Below are positions 25,952 to 33,717 of a stretch of 64,000 nt of DNA, one piece after another. This DNA is from Bryobacterales bacterium (GTDB lineage Bacteria > Acidobacteriota > Terriglobia > Bryobacterales > Bryobacteraceae). The stretch spans positions 31,516 through 95,515 of the forward strand of contig PNAJ01000117.1 of the NCBI GenBank assembly GCA_003170295.1, in the 5' to 3' direction. The stretch's first letter is position 1; the number at the start of each line of letters is the position of its first letter. A program made the position numbers and the translations under genes. The notes under the pieces are model-generated. The model was not told the origin of the DNA, did not search any database, and saw only the letters and a program-made list of their open reading frames with translations.

Positions 25952-27760
25952 TCACGGATGACTCAGGATCCGCTGAGAAGTCTCAGTCACTTCGGGGTCA
26001 TGGCCGCCGTCCAATTCCATCGCGATGGATGCTTCGCGACGCGCTTCCGGGTGGCGCCCGGTGAGCTCCAGAAGCTGCGAGAGCGTCCAGTGCGGCTTGA
26101 ACCAATTCGGAGCGCATGCGATGGCGCTCCGGAGCCCGTTTTCAACTCCAGCGCGGTCATTTCGCACCGCCGCGATCGTGGCGAAGTTGTACCAGGCGTT
26201 TTGCCGATCCTCCGCTGTTGCCGTGGCGCGAACGCTGGATTCGATCGCCTGCTGCGCGGCCGCGACGCTGGTGGCGAAACTACGTGTCGTGGTCGCGAGC
26301 CGGGTCATGGCGCGCGAGTAGCGAAGATCGCTGTCGCCGTAGTAAGATCCCCAACGTTGAACTGTCCGGTACGCTTCGGTGGCGCCCTGGACGTCGCCCG
26401 ATTGGGTGCGCTGTTCGGCCAGTGCCATCGCGTGATCCGCGACAATCAGTCGCACGGCGAATGCGCAAAACGCGATCGCAATCGCCGCTGCGAGCGGCAT
26501 CAATATAACGGAAAACCGTCGAGGCTCGGCCGGGCGAGACGGAATCTCACTGGCGATGATCATTGAGAGGAGCAAATAGAAATAGAGGGCGGTTGGAATC
26601 GTCAGCACCATGAATTGCTGGCAGACGATTGCTCCGGTGAGCGCGGCGGCAAGCGCGGCGTTGCTTCGCGCGGCCCAAAATACGAGCGCACATACTGCGA
26701 GCAGAGAGAGCGCGCCCGGAAGGCCGCGCGACGTCAAATCATCGAGAAACATGTTGTGCGGCGACTCCTGATAGAAGTCGGGATACGCCCTCGACAGCTC
26801 TACCGATTCGAAGAGAGGAAATTGTTGGGTGAACGTCTCCGGTCCAAACCCCAGTATCGGCCGCCGCATCGCCATGTGAAGCGAATCCCGCCACAGCACT
26901 ATGCGCGCCCCGCCGCCAACGTCGTCGAGGGACCAGTGTACGCGGGCTCGCAACTTCGCGCCGGCGGGAGAAATATACAGCATTGCCAGGCAAGCAGCGG
27001 CAGCGGTCATGATCAGCAGCGCCTTCCGGTCGATGCGCGGGCGCGCGATGGCAACGAATACCATGGCGCCGGCCAGGAGACCGAGCAAAGCGGATCGCGT
27101 GCCGCTCAATACAATCGCGAATGCCGCGAGCAGCATCGTTACACGCGCCGTTATTTTCCACAGCCGGTCGTCCTCAAGCCGAGCCAGCGCGAGCGCGAAG
27201 AACGCGACGATGACCAGCCAGTTCGCGAAATAATCCGCGTGACCGAACGTTCCCGGTGGCCGTACGATCGTGAATGGGCCTTCGCCCGACTGGTACGCGC
27301 TCGAAGGGAACAGCGGGTCCCACCCGAAATACTGCGCGATTCCATAGAGCGATGCCGCCGCGCCCGTAGCGACCGCCGTGCGAAGCGCCACGCGGATCCG
27401 GCTCCGATCCTCGGCGAACCAGCCAGCCACAATCAATGCGAAGAGTAGAATCGCCGACTCCCCGATCAGACCGTAGCGCCGCCAACTACTTCCGGCGACA
27501 CTGAGCATCGGGTTCGACGACCAGAAGGTGGAAAGAGCGATCGACAGCCATTGCGCCGCCAGACACAACACGTACAGCTTGCCGCAAGTGGACTCGAATA
27601 GCGTCAGAACGCCATTTACAAGTTGTTTACAAAATATCAACAGGACGGATTCGCAGAATAGGAGAATCGCGATTTTCGGCGTAATATCGTATGCGGAGAG
27701 AACTCCCGGAGCAATTGCCAAGGGGGCCATCGCCACAATCAGGAGCACCCACAGTTGCAT
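25952..27760 (-). CDS. O-antigen ligase/polymerase family membrane protein with C-terminal TPR region
   Basis: A 602-residue protein with about 10-12 hydrophobic helices over the first 430 residues. The periplasmic loop of the Wzy/WaaL family is visible: WRDSLHMAMRRPILGFGPETF followed by ESPHNMFLDDLTSRGLPG. The C-terminal 160 residues are TPR-like (DVQGATEAYRTVQRWGSYYGD, PEARREASIAMEL). The family polymerises or ligates lipid-linked polysaccharides on the periplasmic face. I chose the ATG at 27758-27760; a GTG at 27785-27787 is also possible. Either start overlaps the divergent Wzz-like gene, so each promoter must lie inside the other gene. Confidence 0.8.
   Translation of the reverse strand: MQLWVLLIVAMAPLAIAPGVLSAYDITPKIAILLFCESVLLIFCKQLVNGVLTLFESTCGKLYVLCLAAQWLSIALSTFWSSNPMLSVAGSSWRRYGLIGESAILLFALIVAGWFAEDRSRIRVALRTAVATGAAASLYGIAQYFGWDPLFPSSAYQSGEGPFTIVRPPGTFGHADYFANWLVIVAFFALALARLEDDRLWKITARVTMLLAAFAIVLSGTRSALLGLLAGAMVFVAIARPRIDRKALLIMTAAAACLAMLYISPAGAKLRARVHWSLDDVGGGARIVLWRDSLHMAMRRPILGFGPETFTQQFPLFESVELSRAYPDFYQESPHNMFLDDLTSRGLPGALSLLAVCALVFWAARSNAALAAALTGAIVCQQFMVLTIPTALYFYLLLSMIIASEIPSRPAEPRRFSVILMPLAAAIAIAFCAFAVRLIVADHAMALAEQRTQSGDVQGATEAYRTVQRWGSYYGDSDLRYSRAMTRLATTTRSFATSVAAAQQAIESSVRATATAEDRQNAWYNFATIAAVRNDRAGVENGLRSAIACAPNWFKPHWTLSQLLELTGRHPEARREASIAMELDGGHDPEVTETSQRILSHP
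27741..27745 (+). promoter_or_regulatory. Shine-Dalgarno deciding the TTG start of the Wzz-like gene
   Basis: AGGAG, nine bases upstream of the TTG at 27755. No ATG or GTG in this frame occurs before the first membrane helix, so the TTG is the likely start. The site lies inside the coding region of the opposite-strand polymerase. Confidence 0.5.
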
Positions 27761-28849
27761 ACGGAGTATGAATTCGAACCTCGGCACGATTCAGGGTACG
27801 GCAATTCCGAGAAAAATGCATTCGAGTATGTCGACTACTTGCGCCTGCGTTGGCGATTGATCGCCGCGGCTTCGGCGACGGCCGTCGTTTTGTCACTCAC
27901 CGTCAGCTTGCTTCTTCCCAAGCGATACACGGCGACGGCCAGCATCGTCATCGAACCGCCCGGTGGCAACGACGTGCGAACGGCGACGGCGGTAAGTCCG
28001 GTGTATCTGGAATCTCTCAGAACCTATGAGCGCTTCGCGGAGAGCGACACGCTGTTCGCAGGCGCGGTGCAGCACTTTCATCTGGCGTCCGGAAATGGGC
28101 GAAGTATTGAATCGCTGAAGCGGCAGGTGCTGAAGGTTACAAAACTGCGCGACACGAAGATCCTCGAAATCGAGGCTACCCTGCCAGAGCCCGAGTTGGC
28201 GCAACAGGTCGTGCAATTCGTGGCGGAGGAAACCGTCAAGTTAAGCCGCGTCCAAAGCCTTGCGACCGATCGGGAGGTCATCGGCGAAGCGGAGCGTCAG
28301 GCGGCGGAGGCTCACAGACGGCTTGATCAGGCGCAACATGCGTGGGCCGCAAACGCGGCGCACGAGCCGGGCGGAAGTTTACAGGCGCAGATCGAAGCGG
28401 ACGTGGACCTCGCCCAGAAGGTCCGGCAGTCCCTGATCGACACGCAAAGCGACATCGCCCAATATCAGGAGAAGGCGGACTTCGCGAGCGACCTGCCTGG
28501 ATTGCGAGCGCGGGCCGCCGAGCTTGAGAAGCGGCTCGCGGAATTGGAGAAAGGCATCGAACGGAAGAGCGTCTTCGCGTCCCAGAGAGAGGCAGAACGG
28601 CAGAAACTCGACGTCGAGCTGAAGACGTCGCAGGCGGCCAAGGAAAGCTCTGACGCTCGGGTTCGCGATCTACGCGCGTCTGCCGGAATGCGAGGGGAGA
28701 GGCTGCGCATCATCGATCCTGGAATTGTTCCGCAACGGCCGAGTTCGCCGAATGTACCGCTCAACGTGTTTGCCGCGCTGTTTCTGACGCTGATCGCGTT
28801 GGTGGCGTATCTCACAGTCACATTTTCCTACCGCCGGCGGCGCGTCTGA
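27755..28849 (+). CDS. Wzz/GumC-like polysaccharide chain-length protein
   Basis: A 364-residue inner-membrane protein of the polysaccharide co-polymerase type. First helix at about 36-54 (AAASATAVVLSLTVSLLLP); a periplasmic domain beginning KRYTATASIVIEPPGG; a long coiled coil at about 150-315, rich in E, K, R and A; then the proline-rich signature DPGIVPQRPSSPNVPLN just before the second helix (about 336-358). There is no Walker motif or tyrosine cluster, so it is the kinase-free form. It should set chain length or bridge to an export channel. A polymerase gene follows 14 bp downstream. Confidence 0.85.
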   Translation: MHTEYEFEPRHDSGYGNSEKNAFEYVDYLRLRWRLIAAASATAVVLSLTVSLLLPKRYTATASIVIEPPGGNDVRTATAVSPVYLESLRTYERFAESDTLFAGAVQHFHLASGNGRSIESLKRQVLKVTKLRDTKILEIEATLPEPELAQQVVQFVAEETVKLSRVQSLATDREVIGEAERQAAEAHRRLDQAQHAWAANAAHEPGGSLQAQIEADVDLAQKVRQSLIDTQSDIAQYQEKADFASDLPGLRARAAELEKRLAELEKGIERKSVFASQREAERQKLDVELKTSQAAKESSDARVRDLRASAGMRGERLRIIDPGIVPQRPSSPNVPLNVFAALFLTLIALVAYLTVTFSYRRRRV

Positions 28850-28863
28850 CGAACTTCGCGACG

Positions 28864-30231
28864 GTGCGGACGCGCGCGGACATTGGCGCCGGAGCCGCGC
28901 TGGGATTGTGCGCGGCCCTCATCGCACTGATCCCCAGCGTCGCGGTAAAGGTCGCGGCCTGCGCGGTACTGATCGCGATTCCAGCGTTTTGGTGGATGTT
29001 ACGGGAACCCAGCCGCTGGCTGGCTTTGTTCTTTATTTCAGCGCTGCTGCTGCCTCCGTTGCCTCTGAACATCGGAGACGCGGGACCGCATGTCGCAATT
29101 CTGTTCGCCGGCTGCGGACTCCTGATCGGCCTGATTCATTCCGTTCCTCTACGCTCGGATCGCCTGAGCATGTCGCTATGCGTGCTCTTCGGCGCGATTG
29201 CGTCAAGCGTCGCGATGGCCGCGATTTATTCCGGACTTCCAATCGCAGCAGCAAGCATGGCGCGAGTGATGCTGTTGGGAATCTCGGTATACGTGTTTTT
29301 CTTCGTTCGCGGAGCCTCGATATCCTTCAACGTCGTGCGCCTGCTGTTCTACGCCGCGGTGGGATCGGCAGTTCTCGCCTGTCTCGATTTCTATTTTCAA
29401 TTTCCGGCTCCCGGCGGATATGGTCCGCAGTTCATCTGGCTCGAATCGGGTGTTTTCCGGCGCGCGCAGGGAGTGTTTTATGAGGCGAGCACGCTTGGCA
29501 ATCTGTGCGCGTTCTTTTTGGAGATGATCGCGGTGGCGATCTTCCGTCCGCGCGATGAACGTCCTTTGTCGACTGCTCTGATGCTGATAGGCGGAGTCGC
29601 GTTGGCCTCCGCGCTGGTGTTGTCTTACTCGCGCGCTTCATTGCTGAATTTAGCGGTGGCGTTAGTGGTCCTGGCGTGGCTGCATCGAAAGCGTCTGCGC
29701 ACGACGCGGATCCTGATGGCAGCGGGCGCGGTCGGTGGCGCGGCATTCGCGATGCTCTTTGGACTCTTTCCACTCTTCGCGCGAGCCTACTTTCTCCGCA
29801 TCTCAACGTCGTTTTCCTATTTTGCCGAATCGCCCAATGCGATCCTGTCGGGACGCGTCCACAGTTGGACCGTTCTCACGCAGTTCCTGATTACGCATCC
29901 CTGGCATGCGATTTTCGGCATCGGCTACAAGACGCTGCCCTACTCCGACTTCATCGGTCAAACCGCGATCGCCGACAACACGTACCTCAGTATGCTGATC
30001 GAAACCGGAATCGTAGGATTGGCCGCGCTTATCGTCTGGAATGTCGCCGTCATTCGCGCGTCCTATCGTGCGTCGATCTCGGACAATTCGCAGCGTTCGT
30101 TTTGCGGAACGTGGATGCTGTGCTTCTGGGCAGGACAAATTGTGCAAATGTTCTCCGCCGATCTGCTTACGTATTGGCGTGTCTTGCCGGTCTACCTGTG
30201 CGTGCTCGCGCTGGCAGTGCGCCGCCGATGA
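28864..30231 (+). CDS. O-antigen polymerase/ligase-like membrane protein
   Basis: A 455-residue polytopic membrane protein with about 10-12 hydrophobic segments starting at a GTG. The large loop carries GRVHSWTVLTQFLITHPWHAIFGIGYKTLP and DNTYLSMLIETGIVGL, the pattern of Wzy_C/WaaL proteins (Arg and His in the periplasmic loop, GxG near the next helix). It probably polymerises the repeat unit whose length the upstream Wzz-like protein controls. It is the second protein of this class in the locus; the other lies at 25952-27760. The stop overlaps the next ATG (ATGA), so it is coupled to the glycosyltransferase. Confidence 0.75.
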   Translation: MRTRADIGAGAALGLCAALIALIPSVAVKVAACAVLIAIPAFWWMLREPSRWLALFFISALLLPPLPLNIGDAGPHVAILFAGCGLLIGLIHSVPLRSDRLSMSLCVLFGAIASSVAMAAIYSGLPIAAASMARVMLLGISVYVFFFVRGASISFNVVRLLFYAAVGSAVLACLDFYFQFPAPGGYGPQFIWLESGVFRRAQGVFYEASTLGNLCAFFLEMIAVAIFRPRDERPLSTALMLIGGVALASALVLSYSRASLLNLAVALVVLAWLHRKRLRTTRILMAAGAVGGAAFAMLFGLFPLFARAYFLRISTSFSYFAESPNAILSGRVHSWTVLTQFLITHPWHAIFGIGYKTLPYSDFIGQTAIADNTYLSMLIETGIVGLAALIVWNVAVIRASYRASISDNSQRSFCGTWMLCFWAGQIVQMFSADLLTYWRVLPVYLCVLALAVRRR

Positions 30232-31382
30232 ACGTCCTGTTCCTCGACCAATTCAGCGCGCTCGGCGGCGCCCAACAATGTTTACTCGATCTCCTCCCCG
30301 CGATTCAGGAGCGAGGTTGGAAGGCACGCGTCGCGATTCCGCGCGGAGGACCACTGATCAACCTGCTCCGCGCGCGCGGTGTACCCGTCGACGAAATTCA
30401 ATCCGGGCCTTATCGATCTGGTACGAAGTCGGCCGGCGATGTTTTACGATTTGCCGCCGATGTGCCCCTACAGACGGCGGCGATTGCAGCTCTGCTCCGC
30501 CAGTCGCATACCGATCTCGTTTATGTGAACGGTCCTCGCGTGCTGGTCGCAGCGGCGCTCGCCGTGCGCGGACGCATGCCGATACTGTTCCATGCGCATC
30601 ACTCGATCGGGCAAGCGAGCGCTGCCTATCTCGAAGGACTGGCTCTCCGCCGGTCGGGCGCGACGATTGCCGCATGCTGCGCCGCGGTGGCTCAACCCAT
30701 CCGGAAATGGGTGGCGTCCGGGCGCATCCACACCATCCCAAATGGAACCCCCGATTTCGGCTTTCGCGAGCGGAGCTTGGAGCGGCGCCAGGAAACGCGC
30801 ATCGGAATCATCGGACGTATCGCGCCAGAAAAAGGACAGACGGAATTTCTGCGCGCCGCCGCGCTGCTCGTAAAACACTTGCCGCGCGCCCGATTCGTGG
30901 TCTGCGGCGCGCCCTTGTTCGGAGATCGCGAGTATTACAGGGCAGTCCTCCGACTCTCGACCGATCTTCCCGTGGAGCTTCTGGACTGGCATGCGGACGT
31001 CGGCGCAGTGATGCGCGATCTAGATATTCTGGTCATCGCCTCGAAGCAGGAAGGAATGCCGCGCGTCATGCTCGAGGCTTTCTCCGCAGGCCTTCCAGTG
31101 GTAGCGTTCCCCGTGGGCGGTATTCCGGAAGCGATCGACGACGGAATCTCGGGCTTCCTGACGCGAGGCGCGTCACCGTCGGCGCTCGCAGCGACGCTGA
31201 GCGAAGTAGTGGCCAGTCCGGATCGCATGCGCTCCGTATCGCACACCGCGCGCGTGGAATGGGAGCGGCATTACACGCTTGCCGCGTATTGCGAGCGCAT
31301 CACGACTCTAATGGAGCAATGCGCTCCGCCCGCAGTCCGAGAAACAGCAGTGCCGCAATCCCACAGATCAGCGACGCAATAG
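30228..31382 (+). CDS. GT4 family glycosyltransferase
   Basis: A 384-residue cytoplasmic GT-B fold enzyme. The N-terminal glycine loop is SALGGAQQ (10-17). The nucleotide-sugar side shows IGIIGRIAPEKGQ near 190 and the GT4 E-x7-E motif in ASKQEGMPRVMLEAFSAG near 275-290, followed by PVVAFPVGGIPEAI. It should add one sugar to the lipid-linked repeat unit. I set the start at the ATG overlapping the polymerase stop; the frame is open back to 29676 but overlaps the polymerase in another frame. The last 28 codons overlap the convergent minus-strand gene (31300-31382), so the C-terminal tail may be non-conserved. Confidence 0.85.
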   Translation: MNVLFLDQFSALGGAQQCLLDLLPAIQERGWKARVAIPRGGPLINLLRARGVPVDEIQSGPYRSGTKSAGDVLRFAADVPLQTAAIAALLRQSHTDLVYVNGPRVLVAAALAVRGRMPILFHAHHSIGQASAAYLEGLALRRSGATIAACCAAVAQPIRKWVASGRIHTIPNGTPDFGFRERSLERRQETRIGIIGRIAPEKGQTEFLRAAALLVKHLPRARFVVCGAPLFGDREYYRAVLRLSTDLPVELLDWHADVGAVMRDLDILVIASKQEGMPRVMLEAFSAGLPVVAFPVGGIPEAIDDGISGFLTRGASPSALAATLSEVVASPDRMRSVSHTARVEWERHYTLAAYCERITTLMEQCAPPAVRETAVPQSHRSATQ

Positions 31383-33717
31383 TGAGCACGGGAGGATAGC
31401 CGAAGCGTGTAATCAGCACGCCCGCCACACTCGCGGCGATCGCTTGCGCACCGAAGATCACGATCATATTGAGCGCGGAGACGCCCGCGCGTTGCGCTAC
31501 CGGCACGCTGTTCATCAGCAGCGCGAATACTCCCGGTTCGCTCATATATTGGGACAGCGTGTACGCGCCGAAGGCAACCGATGCCGGCGCGGCTCCGGTC
31601 CATGTCGCCAATGCGGCGAGCGATAACGCAGTGGCCAGTTGCATCGCGGATATACCCCGCGCGAGGCCCAGACGATGAATCACGATGGGTGCGGCCAGCA
31701 TTGCGAACGTCTGCGCCACATGGACGCTCGAAAACAACCCGCCGATCCGTTCAGTCGAGAAATGCAAATGGACAAAAAATGCGCTGAAAAATGGATTGAA
31801 TACTCCCGTTCCAAGATTCCACACGACCACAGCGGCGAAGAATCGCAAGAGCAAGGGGCTTGGCCGTCGGAACACTGGCTCGCTTGTCGGCACCGCGTCG
31901 ATCTCCATCCGCGAAAGCGGCCAAAGCGCCAGCAACACCATCGCGCATCCGACCAGCAGAGACGCTCGATAAGCTTCCACGTTGGAGGAAACCAGGTGTG
32001 AGAACCGTCCTGGCAGATGGCCGCCCGCGAATCCGCCTAGCACTCCGATTCCAACTCCGGAAGCGAATATCAGACTGAACCCGAGCGATCGATTGCGCTC
32101 CGTCGTCAACTGCGCGACCACCGGCGAAATGGCGACGGCCCAGGTCGACGCCACAAATCCCCCAACGAAAGCCAACCCGACCAGCACCGGCGCCAGAGGA
32201 ATCGTGGCGCGCAAGGCCGATATACATGCCACCGCGACGAAAGCCGCGAGCAGTGTCGTTCGCATCCCGAAACGCCGCATCGCAGCCGCCGCCGGAATGC
32301 ACCCCGCGACGCTCCCCGCCGTCATCGTTCCCGACACCAGCCCGAGAAAATCTTCGCGAAAGCCCAGTCGCAGCAGATAGAGATTGTAGAGAAAGAAAAA
32401 AACGAACATCCCGAAATTGAAGAGCGCCGCGGCGAAAAAAAAGGTCCAGTAGGGACGCGTGAGTCCGGCAAACCAACGCACCGCACCGGTCGCGACCCCG
32501 GGCAGCGCAGCCAGGTGATGCGCCATTCGCGATGCAGAGTAGCGAACATATCGCCACTTGCGGCGCAGCGAAATGCGCCATGTTATTTCACGATCCGGCA
32601 CATGCACCGCATCCACGGGACCCGGCAACGCCTCCGGGATCAGCCGCCGCCGCAGCATCGACCATCGCGCGCGCGGTGACTCGATTAAGCTCCAGTGGAG
32701 CCACAGTTCATCCTTGTTCGAGCGAACCATCGACATCAGCGGTGAGAACGCACTCAGCTCCAGCCATCGCGTTATTTCCGGCGCCAGCATCTCGATTTCT
32801 TCCGACACCGCGCCGGGCAGCTCGCAATGGAACCAGCGATGCGCCAGCGCGAAGCAGATCGCTTCGAGCCGCCGGAGCGATGGATCGTGCCACTCCTTCC
32901 ATCGGGACCAGAACAAATCGGAGCTTTGATCTAACTCGGAGCTTTGATCTAACAATGACGCCAGCTCGTAAACATGAAACACTTTTAAATCGCCGCGCAA
33001 CAGATGCCGCAGCAGATGAAGCGACGCGTAGGCAACCTCGTCCACCGCATTGAGCGCGGTGAACGAAAGCCCCTCCAATTCGCGGCGCTCGCGCCGCTCC
33101 CAGAATTGTTCGAGCCCAACAGGCCCGAACCCCTCCGTCCGCTCATCCCACAGACGGAAGTGCAACTCGATTGAGACAGGAATCTCGGGATCGAACAGAT
33201 CGCCGCGCCATTCCCATCCAGTTTTGCGGATCATTGTCGGTAAATGATCCACGCGGCCATTGGACTTGCGCAGCGGTTCGTACCCCAGGCCACTGACGGC
33301 GTCACGGGCGCGCATCAACTGCTCAGCCGACAGCAGCAGGTCGATGTCGTATTGGGGCCTCCACCGGGGGTTGGAAATAAAGTCGGGGCAATGGGAGAAC
33401 CCCTTCAGGACCGCACACTCGATACCAGCGTGCTCGAATGCGTCCGCTACTTCGCGATACGACGCCTGAATGCGCCGCCATCGTTCCGCATTATCGGCGA
33501 GGTTACGATCCACGCGCGCGCCGACGTCATCCGGGAGACTATCGCGGCAACGAACCGCCAGCGGCAGCGTGAGCTGCGCCCGATCGCAGAAACGCAGCGT
33601 GCGCTTCCACTCATCCTCAGTGAGCTGCGTCAGCGGCCCGCAATCGGATAGCGAGAACTGCAGCGCCTCCAGTGGCGCCCTCATATATAAAGGAAGCTCG
33701 GCCGCGGATCGCGTCAA
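31300..33717 (-). CDS. Nucleotidyltransferase (NTP_transf_5-like) fused to an MFS transporter
   Basis: An 805-residue two-part protein. Residues about 1-370 match the uncharacterised nucleotidyltransferase family: helical start, then IECAVLKGFSH (99-109), RPQYDIDLLLSAE (120-132) with the DxD pair D124/D126, GYEP, and VSIELHFRLWDE. Residues about 420-800 are a 12-helix major facilitator domain starting YWTFFFAAALFNFGMF, with the loop-2/3-like RRFGMRTTLLAA. I know this nucleotidyltransferase type from exopolysaccharide, PEP-CTERM and RiPP loci, but not fused to a transporter. The start overlaps the receptor stop by four bases (ATGA). Possible roles are exporting or importing a compound that the head modifies. 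Confidence 0.75.
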   Translation of the reverse strand: MTRSAAELPLYMRAPLEALQFSLSDCGPLTQLTEDEWKRTLRFCDRAQLTLPLAVRCRDSLPDDVGARVDRNLADNAERWRRIQASYREVADAFEHAGIECAVLKGFSHCPDFISNPRWRPQYDIDLLLSAEQLMRARDAVSGLGYEPLRKSNGRVDHLPTMIRKTGWEWRGDLFDPEIPVSIELHFRLWDERTEGFGPVGLEQFWERRERRELEGLSFTALNAVDEVAYASLHLLRHLLRGDLKVFHVYELASLLDQSSELDQSSDLFWSRWKEWHDPSLRRLEAICFALAHRWFHCELPGAVSEEIEMLAPEITRWLELSAFSPLMSMVRSNKDELWLHWSLIESPRARWSMLRRRLIPEALPGPVDAVHVPDREITWRISLRRKWRYVRYSASRMAHHLAALPGVATGAVRWFAGLTRPYWTFFFAAALFNFGMFVFFFLYNLYLLRLGFREDFLGLVSGTMTAGSVAGCIPAAAAMRRFGMRTTLLAAFVAVACISALRATIPLAPVLVGLAFVGGFVASTWAVAISPVVAQLTTERNRSLGFSLIFASGVGIGVLGGFAGGHLPGRFSHLVSSNVEAYRASLLVGCAMVLLALWPLSRMEIDAVPTSEPVFRRPSPLLLRFFAAVVVWNLGTGVFNPFFSAFFVHLHFSTERIGGLFSSVHVAQTFAMLAAPIVIHRLGLARGISAMQLATALSLAALATWTGAAPASVAFGAYTLSQYMSEPGVFALLMNSVPVAQRAGVSALNMIVIFGAQAIAASVAGVLITRFGYPPVLTIASLICGIAALLFLGLRAERIAPLES
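32918..32953 (-). repeat. 18-bp perfect tandem duplication in the nucleotidyltransferase-MFS gene
   Basis: Two adjacent identical 18-base units (32918-32935 and 32936-32953) give the in-frame repeat LDQSSE/LDQSSD in the nucleotidyltransferase half. The frame is kept. It looks like a recent slippage duplication and would be variable between strains. Confidence 0.85.

Noticed and set aside
29676..30227. N-terminal extension of the GT4 glycosyltransferase
   Set aside because: This stretch is in a different frame from the upstream polymerase and overlaps it; the ATG overlapping its stop gives a standard GT4 N-terminus.
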